64,000 nt of DNA from Sphingomonas prati (GTDB taxonomy: Bacteria > Pseudomonadota > Alphaproteobacteria > Sphingomonadales > Sphingomonadaceae): the NCBI RefSeq assembly GCF_014643515.1, contig NZ_BMJP01000005.1:1-64000 (forward strand), read 5' to 3'. Of this stretch, positions 1-7,740 are shown piece by piece (within the stretch, counting starts at the first letter, position 1; the number at the start of each line of letters is the position of its first letter). Under the pieces are notes generated by a model. That model did no database searches, had not been told where the DNA came from, and saw only the letters and a list, made by a program, of their open reading frames with translations. The translations under genes were made by a program, and so were the position numbers.

Positions 1-289
1 CGTGCAGCAGCGTCGCGGTGTGGATGAACTCCACCGCCGCCGCCAGCATGTGATGCCGCGTGCCGGGATATTCGAGCAGCCGCGCACACGCCAGGGTCAG
101 CATCGGCCGCATCCGCTTGCCCCCGCCCGCGATCAGATGCCCGGCCAGTTCCGGGATCAGCGGCACCTGCGACTGCATCCGGTCCAGGATCACCCGGTTC
201 ACCGCATGCATGTCGCTCGCTACCAGCGCCATCAGCGCATCGAGGCTCGGCGGCCGGCCTTGCCGGATCGGGATCAAGGTCGCTGTCAT
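1..289 (-). CDS. ispB: Polyprenyl (octaprenyl-type) diphosphate synthase, N-terminal part
   Basis: This is the first 96 codons of a trans-isoprenyl diphosphate synthase; the rest lies beyond the window edge. Such enzymes condense isopentenyl diphosphate onto an allylic primer to make the ubiquinone side chain. Visible family features are the GGGKRMRP substrate-binding motif and AAVEFIHTATLLH, which immediately precedes the first aspartate-rich motif (cut off here). The ATG at 287-289 gives the usual short N-terminal extension. About 230 non-coding bases separate it from the next, divergently transcribed gene. The chain length of the product cannot be read from this fragment. Confidence 0.85.
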   Translation of the reverse strand, partial: MTATLIPIRQGRPPSLDALMALVASDMHAVNRVILDRMQSQVPLIPELAGHLIAGGGKRMRPMLTLACARLLEYPGTRHHMLAAAVEFIHTATLLH

Positions 290-520
290 GCGATCCCAAG
301 TGGCCTGCGTTCCTTACAAGTGCAAGGCCGCTTGGCAGCCCGGGCCACGACATGCGCGACCCCCGCGGCGAACGCCCGCCGCTACCCGGATGGTTCCACC
401 TGATCGATCCTGCCCCGTCATTCGCACGCGCGTAATCCCCCGGCTGCACCGCCCAGCAGCGCACGCCTAGAATTACGCCAGGCACCGCGTCGCGCAGATG
501 CCGAACCAGGAGGGACTGAA

Positions 521-1048
521 ATGAGCATCAGAACAAAGGCGGCGATCGTCGTCCTGCTGACCTGCACGGCTGCACCCGGCATGGCGCAACATGGTAGCCA
601 GCAAAGCGGCCCGCCGACCGGCGACATCACGATGGCGGCATGGACCGCGCGCATGGACGCCGAACTCAGCAAGGCGATCGATCATGAAGGCTACCGTATC
701 CGGGACCAGGCCCGGGCGGGTACCGTCCGCGTGAAATTCAACTGCAGCGAAAGTGGCGCCCCGGCCAAAGTCGCCATCCTGAAAAGCTCCGGCCAGCGCG
801 ATGTCGACCGTGCGGCGGTCGCAGCGATGAAGCGGATCGCGACGCTGCATCCGCTGCCCCCCGGCCTGACCCACGAACAGAAATATGAAGCGGTGCTGCT
901 GTTCGACATCAACGCCAGCGGCTTCGACCGCCGGCTCGCGCGATTGCGCGACGACGCGGCAAAGGCCAACGGATGGTATGATCGCCGGCCCACGGTGAAG
1001 ATGTCCGAGGCCGCGGCGCCCGTAACGGGTGCCGGCACATCCCACTGA
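521..1048 (+). CDS. Secreted TonB C-terminal-domain-like protein
   Basis: The product has 175 residues. An N-terminal signal peptide (about residues 1-23, ending GMAQ) is followed by a region resembling the TonB C-terminal domain: RAGTVRVKFNCSESGAPAKV, then AAVAAMKRIATLHPLP. Sphingomonads encode many such short energy-transducer-like periplasmic proteins. It lacks the membrane anchor and proline-rich spacer of real TonB, so it probably does not transmit proton-motive force itself. The start is supported by a strong AGGAGG Shine-Dalgarno a few bases upstream. The partner is unknown; the domain call is fairly firm, the role is not. Confidence 0.7.
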   Translation: MSIRTKAAIVVLLTCTAAPGMAQHGSQQSGPPTGDITMAAWTARMDAELSKAIDHEGYRIRDQARAGTVRVKFNCSESGAPAKVAILKSSGQRDVDRAAVAAMKRIATLHPLPPGLTHEQKYEAVLLFDINASGFDRRLARLRDDAAKANGWYDRRPTVKMSEAAAPVTGAGTSH

Positions 1049-1121
1049 CACCGGGCACGAAACCGGCAGCGCGCCAGCCCGAACACCGGCGCGCGCCTTG
1101 GGCCCCGCATCATCCCCCGGG

Positions 1122-1343
1122 TCAGCGCTTCAGCAGGCCGAGCGACGTCGCGATGAACACCATGTGGCACCGGTTCGCAGCACCCAGTTTCAGCCGCAGA
1201 TGCTCGATATGCCCCTCCACCGTCCGGGGCGAGATCGACAACGCCATCGCCACCTGTTTCGACGACAGGCCGTCGACGACCAGGCCGAGGACCTCCCGCT
1301 CACGGTCGGTCAGATGCACGGACATGGCCCCATCGCGCTGCAC
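1122..1343 (-). CDS. Orphan LuxR-type HTH protein
   Basis: This 73-residue protein is almost entirely a LuxR/FixJ DNA-binding domain: LTDREREVLGLVVDGLSSKQ, then ISPRTVEGHIEHLRLKLGA. It has no receiver or ligand-binding domain. The GTG at 1341-1343 is preferred because GGAGGGG lies just upstream of it; an ATG six codons later is the alternative. Stand-alone domains like this can be small regulators or remnants of larger response regulators. The 281 bases upstream, to the alcohol dehydrogenase stop, show no detectable receiver coding, so truncation is not evident here. Confidence 0.7.
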   Translation of the reverse strand: MQRDGAMSVHLTDREREVLGLVVDGLSSKQVAMALSISPRTVEGHIEHLRLKLGAANRCHMVFIATSLGLLKR

Positions 1344-1624
1344 CGCGACCCCTCCCGTCCAACGCCCGCCCCCTCACGTCGGGCCGCGTTGCCGAGACAA
1401 TTTCCTAGTCCCGCCGCGGCGTCCCGTAAACCGCATCGCCCCGGCCGCACCCCCAGCGCACCGCCGATCGTGCAAGCTAACCGCTCGCAATCCAACGCGA
1501 TTTTCCACGGCGTGCAGGTAAAACCCCGTTGCGGGTCCTACCCGCGTGACGCGGCACCCATTCGGCACCGCGCCCGAACTCGCGACGCGACACCGTTTCC
1601 CGATGCCGCGCCATCATCGCCGGA

Positions 1625-2686
1625 TCAGGCGGTCATCGTCGCCATGTCGATGACGAAGCGGTAGCGCACGTCGCTCTTCACCATCCGCTCGTACGCCGTC
1701 TCGATCTCGTCCATCCGGATCATCTCGATATCCGCGGTCAGGCCGTGCTGCTTGCAGAAATCGAGCATCTCCTGCGTCTCGGAGATCCCGCCGATCAGCG
1801 ACCCCGCGATCGCCTTGCGCCCGAACACCAGCAGGCCGACCGAAGGCGACGGATGCGGTTCGGCCGGCACGCCGACCAAAGTCATCGTCCCGTCGCGCTT
1901 CAGCAGCGTGAGCAGCGCGTCCAGGTCGTGCGGCGCCGCCACCGTGTTCAGGATGAAGTCGAACGTGCCGGCATGCTCCGCCATCTGGTCCGCATCGCGC
2001 GATACGATCAGCCCGGCCGCACCCAGCTGGATCGCGTCGTCGCGCTTGCCCGCCGACGTGCTGATGACATGCACTTCGGCACCCATCGCCGCGGCGATCT
2101 TCACGCCCATATGGCCCAGCCCGCCAAGCCCGACGATCGCGACCTTCTGCCCCGGCCCGACATTCCAGTGACGCAGCGGCGAATAGGTCGTGATGCCCGC
2201 GCAAAGCAGCGGCGCGACCGCGGCCAGGTCGCCCTCGTCATGCGTGACCTTCAGCACGAAGCCTTCGTCGACGACGATATGGTCGCTGTAGCCGCCGAGC
2301 GTATGGCCGCCCATCACCGGGTCCGGCCCGTTATAGGTGCCGACGAACCCGGTCGTCTCGCAATATTGCTCCTCGCCGCCGTCGCACGAAGCGCAGTGGC
2401 CGCAGCTGCCGACCATGCAGCCGACGCCGGCGATGTCGCCGACCGCGAACTTCGTCACGTCCGACCCGACCGCCGTCACCTTGCCGACGATCTCATGCCC
2501 CGGCACGCACGGATACATCGTGCCCGGCCATTCGCCGCGCGCGGTGTGCAGATCCGAATGGCACACGCCGCAGAACAGGATGTCGATCGCCACGTCCTTG
2601 GCGCCCGGATCGCGCCGTTCGAAGCTGAACGGGGCCAGCGCCGAACCGGCGGCGTGTGCGGCATAGCCGTGCGTATGGGTCGTCAT
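1625..2686 (-). CDS. Zinc-dependent NAD(P) alcohol dehydrogenase (YahK/cinnamyl-alcohol type)
   Basis: This is a medium-chain dehydrogenase of 353 residues. The catalytic zinc site is visible as CGVCHSDLHTARGEWPG followed by PGHE. The structural zinc site is the four-cysteine stretch GSCGHCASCDGGEEQYC. The nucleotide-binding fold shows VGLGGLGHMGVK. Enzymes of this class oxidise primary alcohols or reduce aldehydes. The open frame continues upstream to 3115, but the ATG at 2684-2686 is the real start: it is preceded by GAGGAA and begins the conserved N terminus, while the upstream part overlaps repeats and the kinase gene. It is probably a single-gene unit. Confidence 0.88.
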   Translation of the reverse strand: MTTHTHGYAAHAAGSALAPFSFERRDPGAKDVAIDILFCGVCHSDLHTARGEWPGTMYPCVPGHEIVGKVTAVGSDVTKFAVGDIAGVGCMVGSCGHCASCDGGEEQYCETTGFVGTYNGPDPVMGGHTLGGYSDHIVVDEGFVLKVTHDEGDLAAVAPLLCAGITTYSPLRHWNVGPGQKVAIVGLGGLGHMGVKIAAAMGAEVHVISTSAGKRDDAIQLGAAGLIVSRDADQMAEHAGTFDFILNTVAAPHDLDALLTLLKRDGTMTLVGVPAEPHPSPSVGLLVFGRKAIAGSLIGGISETQEMLDFCKQHGLTADIEMIRMDEIETAYERMVKSDVRYRFVIDMATMTA

Positions 2687-2772
2687 GCAAATTCCTCGGG
2701 CGAGATGAATACCGACCGGTACATTGTGCGCCGCAGCACGATGCGCAACCATACGGTAGCCATGTTCCGCCC

Positions 2773-2815
2773 ATCCCGAGCGAAGTCGAGGGACCCGTCG
2801 AGCGCAGCCGAGACG
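2773..2815. repeat. Intergenic repeat, TCCCGAGCGAAGTCGAG family, copy 1
   Basis: A 40-50 bp unit starts TCCCGAGCGAAGTCGAGG and continues with CGAGCGCAGCCGAGA. Further copies lie at 11234, 17159 and 49233. All four sit within about 110 bases of a GTTCGGTTCGAG palindrome. Confidence 0.8.
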
Positions 2816-2875
2816 CCGACAGTGCCTCCAAGCCAACCTCGAAATCAGCCCGGTTGCCCCAACCCAAACCTCCAC

Positions 2876-2933
2876 CCCGTTCGGTTCGAGCCTGTCGAGA
2901 ACTCGCACCGCCGACGAACCGAACGGAGCGGGG
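2876..2933. repeat. GTTCGGTTCGAGCCTGTCGAGAAC palindromic repeat, copy 1 (imperfect)
   Basis: The left arm is complete, but the right arm keeps only its outer part (GACGAACCGAACGG). It lies between the alcohol dehydrogenase start and the histidine kinase stop. Other copies are near 11125, 17262, 48113, 49124 and 49371. Confidence 0.8.
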
Positions 2934-2963
2934 TGTAGACCGAACCCAAACCCCCAAAACCCC

Positions 2964-4412
2964 TCAGGCCACCGCCGGCAACCGCAACCGCGCCAGCAAC
3001 CCGCCCAGATCCTCGCTCTCCTCAAGCGCGATCGTTCCCTCGTAGATCTCCACCACGTCGCGCACGATCGCCAGGCCCAGCCCCGTCCCCGGCTTTCCCG
3101 TATCGAGCCGCGCACCGCGTTCGAACAGCAGGTTGCGCTCCGCCTCCGGGATGCCGGTGCCGTCGTCCTCGACCATGATCTCGACGAACCCCGCCTCGCG
3201 CACCACGGTCACGAACACGCGACCCTGCCCGTATTTCGCGGCATTCTCGATCAGGTTGCCCAGCATCTCTTCCAGGTCCTGATGCTCGACATGCGCGACC
3301 GCAGTCTTGTCGCCGTCCAGGTCGATCGTGACGTGGCGGTACAGCCGGCTTACCGCGCGCTCGACCGCCTTCAGCGCGGTCCAGACCTCCGCCCGGCTCT
3401 GCGCCGATCCGCGCCGGCCGACCGCGCGCGCACGCGCCAGATGATGGTCCACCTGCCGCCGCATCGTCGTCGCCTCGCGGATCACGGTCGCGACCAGATC
3501 GGGCGACTGGGCCGTCGCTTCGTTCATGATGACGGTCAGCGGCGTCTTCAGCGCATGCGCCAGATTCCCGGCATGGCGCCGCGCTTCCTCCGCCTGCCGC
3601 TCGTTATGCGCCAGCAGGTCGTTCAGCTCCTCCACCATCGGCGCGATCTCGATCGGCAGGCGGTCGTCCACCCGCGCGATCGCCCCGGTCCGCACCATCG
3701 CGATAGACCGCCGCACGCGGCGCAGCGGCCACAGCCCGAACGTCGCCTGCAACGCCGCCATCACGACCAGCCCGAGCCCCAGCAGCAGGAACGACCGCAG
3801 GATCGTCTTGCGCAGCACCGCGATCTGCTCGTCCAGCCCGGACCGCGACTGCGCCACCTGAAACCGCCACAGCGCCTTCGATCCCGGCAACGTCACGTTG
3901 CGTTCCAGGATGCGCAGCGTATCGTCCGGAAACTCGCGGCTGTCATACGCGTGCAGCCCCTCCGCATCGACATGATCCGGAATGGTCAGCTGCCGGTCCC
4001 ACAGCGACCGCGACGGGAACGGCTTCACCCCCGGCGCCGACACCTGCCAGTACAGCCCGCTATTGGGTTCCAGGAACCGCTGGTCGCCCAGCGGCCGGTT
4101 GAAATGCACTTCGCCCGTCGGGTCGATCTCCGACGATGCGATCATCGCCTGCATCACATATTCCAGCTGCGCGTCGAACGTCCGGGTGATTGCCGACCCC
4201 AGCAACCGGTCGAGCGCGAGCCCACCGCCGAGCAGCAGCACCGCGATCCAGATCGCCGCGATGCCGATCATCCGCCGCGTCAACGATCCCGTCGCGCGGC
4301 GCGTGTCGACGACATGGTCGTCCACCCGCAACCGTCGCCCGAACAGCGCGCCGATTCCGTGCGTGGCCGTCCGCCACCACGGATCGCGCACCGCCGGGCC
4401 GCCGTCAGCCAT
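2964..4412 (-). CDS. Sensor histidine kinase of PhoQ-like type
   Basis: The product has 482 residues. Two membrane segments (about 47-69 and 206-226) bracket a periplasmic sensor region of roughly 135 residues. A HAMP-like linker follows, then the H-box NLAHALKTPLTV with the phosphoacceptor His286. The ATPase domain shows NLIENAAKYG, VEDDGTGIPEAE and GTGLGLAIV. The start overlaps the end of the response-regulator gene by eight bases, so the two are translationally coupled. With the PepSY gene upstream this is a three-gene envelope-sensing operon. The actual signal cannot be read from sequence; PhoQ itself senses divalent cations and cationic peptides. Confidence 0.9.
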   Translation of the reverse strand: MADGGPAVRDPWWRTATHGIGALFGRRLRVDDHVVDTRRATGSLTRRMIGIAAIWIAVLLLGGGLALDRLLGSAITRTFDAQLEYVMQAMIASSEIDPTGEVHFNRPLGDQRFLEPNSGLYWQVSAPGVKPFPSRSLWDRQLTIPDHVDAEGLHAYDSREFPDDTLRILERNVTLPGSKALWRFQVAQSRSGLDEQIAVLRKTILRSFLLLGLGLVVMAALQATFGLWPLRRVRRSIAMVRTGAIARVDDRLPIEIAPMVEELNDLLAHNERQAEEARRHAGNLAHALKTPLTVIMNEATAQSPDLVATVIREATTMRRQVDHHLARARAVGRRGSAQSRAEVWTALKAVERAVSRLYRHVTIDLDGDKTAVAHVEHQDLEEMLGNLIENAAKYGQGRVFVTVVREAGFVEIMVEDDGTGIPEAERNLLFERGARLDTGKPGTGLGLAIVRDVVEIYEGTIALEESEDLGGLLARLRLPAVA

Positions 4413-5070
4413 CCGTATCTTCCAGGCTGTAACCCAGGCCGCGGATCGTGGTGATCACGTCGGGGCCCAGCTTCTTGCGGATCCGCGTCACGAACACTTC
4501 GATCGTGTTCGAATCGCGGTCGAAATCCTGGTCGTAGATATGCTCGATCAACTCGGTCCGGCTCACCACCTTGCCCTTGTGGTGCAGCAGGTAGCTCAGC
4601 AGCTTATATTCCTGCGCGGTCATCTTCACCGGTTCGCCGGCCAGCGTCACCTTGCCGCTGCGCGTGTCGAGCCGCACGTCGCCCGCGGTCAGCTCGGACG
4701 ATGCGTTGCCCGATGCCCGGCGGATCAGCGCGCGCAACCGGGCGATCAGCTCCTCGGTCTGGAACGGCTTGGCCAGATAATCGTCGGCCCCCGCGTCCAG
4801 CCCGGCCACCTTGTCGGACCAGCTGTCGCGCGCGGTCAGCACCAGCACGGGGAAATCCTTCCCCTCCTTGCGCCACCGGTCGAGCACCGTCAGCCCGTCG
4901 ACACCCGGCAGGCCCAGGTCGAGCACGACCGCGTCATACGCCTCGCTCGCCCCCAGGAAATGCCCGTCCTCGCCGTCCGTCGCCAGGTCGATCGCATAGC
5001 CGGCCCCCTCCAGCGTCGCCCGCAACTGCCGACCCAGATTGGGTTCGTCCTCGACGATCAATACACGCAT
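4405..5070 (-). CDS. OmpR/PhoP-family response regulator
   Basis: This is a typical 221-residue winged-helix response regulator. The receiver starts MRVLIVEDEP, with the phosphoacceptor Asp51 in VVLDLGLPGVDG and the conserved lysine in LAKPF. The C-terminal effector domain includes MTAQEYKLLSYLLHHKGKVV and VFVTRIRKKLG. The ATG at 5068-5070 is chosen because the receiver normally starts here; an in-frame upstream start would add 12 residues without homology. It is the cognate regulator of the overlapping kinase gene. Confidence 0.92.
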   Translation of the reverse strand: MRVLIVEDEPNLGRQLRATLEGAGYAIDLATDGEDGHFLGASEAYDAVVLDLGLPGVDGLTVLDRWRKEGKDFPVLVLTARDSWSDKVAGLDAGADDYLAKPFQTEELIARLRALIRRASGNASSELTAGDVRLDTRSGKVTLAGEPVKMTAQEYKLLSYLLHHKGKVVSRTELIEHIYDQDFDRDSNTIEVFVTRIRKKLGPDVITTIRGLGYSLEDTDG

Positions 5071-5188
5071 GCTCAGGGCCTCCATCGCTTCAGGGAACCG
5101 CTCCACACCAAAGCGGGGGGAAGATCAAGTCGGGGTGGGTCTACGCCGCGTTCCAGACACCCCGTTCGGGGCTCGGACCCTACTTAAG

Positions 5189-5220
5189 CCCCTCTCCTTC
5201 AGGGGAGGGGTTGGGGTGGG
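5189..5220. repeat. G/C-rich palindrome (CCCCTCTCCTTCAGGGGAGGGG type)
   Basis: Complementary CCCCTC and GAGGGG arms are followed by TTGGGGTGGG. Related copies occur at 7572-7692 (interrupted), 13851, 19446, 43521, 43600 and 43671. This is the intact form of the sequence that the 86-bp element interrupts. Confidence 0.8.
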
Positions 5221-5279
5221 GGCAACAGCACCACCCCTACAACGTTGTTGGCTTGAAGAGCTCAGCCCCACCCCAACCC

Positions 5280-5365
5280 AGTTTCGATTTCCGGCAGGTC
5301 GGGATTGCCCCCGGCAATCCCTGAAACATGCCGGGGGCATGTTTCACCTGTCGGAGATCGAAACT
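5280..5365. repeat. 86-bp three-way-junction palindromic element, copy 1
   Basis: The outer arms, AGTTTCGATTTCCGGCAGGT and ACCTGTCGGAGATCGAAACT, pair over 20 positions with two G-T wobbles. They enclose hairpin 1 (5301-5321, 9-bp stem, loop CCC) and hairpin 2 (5323-5345, 10-bp stem, loop GGG). It sits inside a reversed copy of the G/C-rich palindrome. Confidence 0.85.
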
Positions 5366-5391
5366 CCTGAAGGAGAGGGGCTAGGAACAGC

Positions 5392-5691
5392 TCACTCCCC
5401 ACTCCGCCCGATTACCGCTCCCGTGCGCCCATCCACATCCACCCATACCACGGACCCGCCGCGCATGAACTTCAGCCGGTACGTCGCGGTCCGCGCATCG
5501 AATTCCGGCCCAAGGTATCGCGCGCCCACCATCCGCGGGATCACCCGTTCCTCGATCTCGCGCAGGGACTTGATCTGCCCCGAACGCCGCGCTTCCGCCG
5601 CCGCATCCTGGTCGCGATAACGCTGCGTCTGCCCCGCAGCCGGCGCGACGAGATGAACCACCAAAACGGCGGACAGGATTGCGCTCTTCAT
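5392..5691 (-). CDS. Periplasmic PepSY-domain protein
   Basis: This 99-residue protein has a signal peptide (about residues 1-20, ending PAAG) and one PepSY domain: IKSLREIEERVIPRMVGARY, then VVWVDVDGRTGAVI. PepSY domains in the periplasm act as inhibitory or regulatory modules. Placement directly upstream of a PhoP/PhoQ-like pair on the same strand suggests it modulates the kinase sensor domain or is a target gene of the system. The ATG at 5689-5691 is chosen because the signal peptide starts there; an ATG two codons upstream is possible. The repeat-rich 320-base spacer to the regulator is unusual for an operon. Confidence 0.75.
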   Translation of the reverse strand: MKSAILSAVLVVHLVAPAAGQTQRYRDQDAAAEARRSGQIKSLREIEERVIPRMVGARYLGPEFDARTATYRLKFMRGGSVVWVDVDGRTGAVIGRSGE

Positions 5692-5776
5692 ATTCATGAC
5701 GACGTGGCATAGGGCGGCCGCATTGAACAGGCCGTGAATATTCCGCGTCCTTCCTATTTCCGGTGATTGTTGCACG

Positions 5777-7558
5777 ATGTCCGCACCCATTCTCGCTTAT
5801 GAAGATCTCGGCCTTGTCCAGGGCCATGGCTGGCTGTTCCGCAACCTCGACATCTATGTCGGCCCGCGCGACCGGCTCGCGCTCATCGGCCGCAACGGCG
5901 CGGGCAAGACCACGCTGCTAAAACTGCTCGGCAACCGCATCGACTGCGACGAGGGCCGCCGCACCATCGTCCCCGGCAGCCGCGTCGTCCTGCTCGAACA
6001 GGAGCCCGCCATGACCGGGTTCGCCACGCTGCGCGACTACGCCATGTCCGCCGCGCCCGGCGAGGCGGAACCCGCCGTCCACGAAGTCGAATCGATCGCT
6101 GACCAGATCGGCATCGACCTCGATCGCGAAGCCGCCACCGCGTCGGGGGGCGAGCGCCGCCGCGCCGCCATCGCCCGCGCGCTCGCCATGGACCCCGACG
6201 TCCTGCTCCTCGACGAGCCTACCAACCATCTCGATATCGCCGCGATCGACTGGCTCGAACAATGGTTGAACCGCTTCAACGGCGCGTTCGTCGCGATCAG
6301 CCACGACCGCACCTTCCTCACCCGCCTGACCAAGCAGACGCTCTGGCTGGATCGTGGTGGCATTCGCCGTGCGGAAATCGGCTTTGGCGGGTTCGAGGCG
6401 TGGACCGAACGCGTCCATGACGAGGAACAGCGCAACGCCGAACGGCTCGATGCCAAGCTCAAGATCGAAGAGCATTGGATGCTGCGCGGCGTCACCGCCC
6501 GCCGCCGCCGCAACCAGGGCCGCCTGACCAAGCTGGTCGAGATGCGCGCCACCCGCAAGGCGATGCTCGGGCCGCAGGGCACCGCCCGGCTTAGCATCGG
6601 CACCGACGACGTCCGCACCAAGACGGTGATCGACGCCGAGCATGTGACGAAGGCCTATAACGGCCGCACGATCATCAAGGACTTCAGCTTCCGCGTCACG
6701 CGCGGCGACCGCATCGGCCTGGTCGGCGCGAACGGCGCGGGCAAGTCCACCCTGCTCAAGCTCCTCACCGGCGAGGTCGAACCCGACGAGGGCCGCGTGA
6801 AGCTCGCCAAAACGCTCGACGCCGTCGTGATCGATCAGCAGCGCAGCCTGATGGCCCCCGACAAGCGCGTCCGCGACGTGCTGGCCGACGGCGGCGACTG
6901 GATCGACGTGCAGGGCGTCCGCAAGCACATCCACGGCTACCTCAAGGAATTCCTGTTCGACCCGTCGATGACCGAGGCGCGCGTCGCCACGCTCTCCGGC
7001 GGCGAACGCTCGCGCCTCCTGCTCGCCCGCGAATTCGCCAGGCGCTCCAACCTGCTGGTGCTCGACGAGCCGACCAACGACCTCGACCTCGAAACGCTCG
7101 ATCTGTTGCAGGAGGTGATCGCCGACTATGACGGCACCGTCCTGATCGTCAGCCACGACCGCGACTTCCTCGACCGCACCGTCACCGTCACGCTCGGCCT
7201 CGACGGCAGCGGCCATGTCGACATCGTCGCGGGCGGCTACGAAGACTGGGAACGCCAGCGCGCCCCGAAACGCGAACCGAAAAAGGCGAGCAGCAAGCCG
7301 GTCGCCGAAGCCCCGAAGGTCGCCAAGAAACTCACCTACAAGGATCAGCGCGACCTCGACCTGCTCCCGAAGGAGATCGAAAAGCTCGAAGCGACCATCA
7401 AGCGCGACGAAGCCCTCCTCGCCGACCCCGCCCTCTACGTCCGCGACCCCAAGAAATTCGACACCCTGATGGCCTCCATCGCCGCCACCCGCACGAAGAA
7501 GGAAGCCGCCGAACAACGCTGGCTCGAACTCGCCGAACAGTCCGAAAACCTGAGCTAA
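5777..7558 (+). CDS. uup: ABC-F family ATPase (Uup-like)
   Basis: This 593-residue protein has two ABC nucleotide-binding domains and no membrane segment. Domain 1 has Walker A GRNGAGKTT, signature SGGERRR and LLLDEPTNHLDI. Domain 2 has GANGAGKSTLLKLL, LSGGERSRLLL and LVLDEPTNDLD. The linker between them and a lysine-rich C-terminal coiled coil (about residues 515-590) match Uup-type members rather than EttA. ABC-F proteins act on ribosomes or on DNA intermediates. It diverges from the PepSY gene with about 85 bases between the starts. Confidence 0.88.
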   Translation: MSAPILAYEDLGLVQGHGWLFRNLDIYVGPRDRLALIGRNGAGKTTLLKLLGNRIDCDEGRRTIVPGSRVVLLEQEPAMTGFATLRDYAMSAAPGEAEPAVHEVESIADQIGIDLDREAATASGGERRRAAIARALAMDPDVLLLDEPTNHLDIAAIDWLEQWLNRFNGAFVAISHDRTFLTRLTKQTLWLDRGGIRRAEIGFGGFEAWTERVHDEEQRNAERLDAKLKIEEHWMLRGVTARRRRNQGRLTKLVEMRATRKAMLGPQGTARLSIGTDDVRTKTVIDAEHVTKAYNGRTIIKDFSFRVTRGDRIGLVGANGAGKSTLLKLLTGEVEPDEGRVKLAKTLDAVVIDQQRSLMAPDKRVRDVLADGGDWIDVQGVRKHIHGYLKEFLFDPSMTEARVATLSGGERSRLLLAREFARRSNLLVLDEPTNDLDLETLDLLQEVIADYDGTVLIVSHDRDFLDRTVTVTLGLDGSGHVDIVAGGYEDWERQRAPKREPKKASSKPVAEAPKVAKKLTYKDQRDLDLLPKEIEKLEATIKRDEALLADPALYVRDPKKFDTLMASIAATRTKKEAAEQRWLELAEQSENLS

Positions 7559-7589
7559 CCGGTTCTTACTAAGCCCCCTCCCTTTTAAG

Positions 7590-7675
7590 AGTTTCATCGT
7601 TAAGCAGGTCGGGAGTGCCACTGGCACTCCCTAAAACATGCCGGGGGCATGTTTTACCTGCTGAACGATGAAACT
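7590..7675. repeat. 86-bp three-way-junction palindromic element, copy 2
   Basis: It has exactly the same length and layout as the copy at 5280. Outer arms AGTTTCATCGTTAAGCAGGT and ACCTGCTGAACGATGAAACT pair at 19 of 20 positions. Hairpin 1 is at 7611-7631 (loop ACT) and hairpin 2 at 7633-7655 (loop GGG). Sequence differences from copy 1 are mostly compensated within stems. The left flank CCCTCCCTTTTAAG and right flank GGGTTGGGGGTGGG are the two halves of one G/C-rich palindrome. Confidence 0.85.
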
Positions 7676-7740
7676 GGGTTGGGGGTGGGTGCTACCTCGT
7701 CACCAACGAAACATCGAAGGCGCCACCGCACTCCCTAAAG

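Larger units (their letters stand above)
5071..5391. other. Repeat-filled spacer within the PepSY-regulator-kinase operon
   Basis: No coding potential is evident in these 321 bases. They hold a G/C-rich palindrome (5189-5220) and an 86-bp structured element (5280-5365) that interrupts a second, reversed copy of that palindrome. If the three genes are cotranscribed, this folded sequence would lie in the mRNA between the PepSY gene and the response regulator. Confidence 0.7.

Noticed and set aside
2687-3115. Upstream extension of the alcohol dehydrogenase frame
   Set aside because: The extra 143 codons run through intergenic repeats and the 3' end of the kinase gene; the conserved N terminus and a GAGGAA site mark the start at 2686.
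5918-7627. 569-codon open frame antisense to the ABC-F gene
   Set aside because: The opposite strand has intact Walker and signature motifs; this frame shows only reversed compositional bias.
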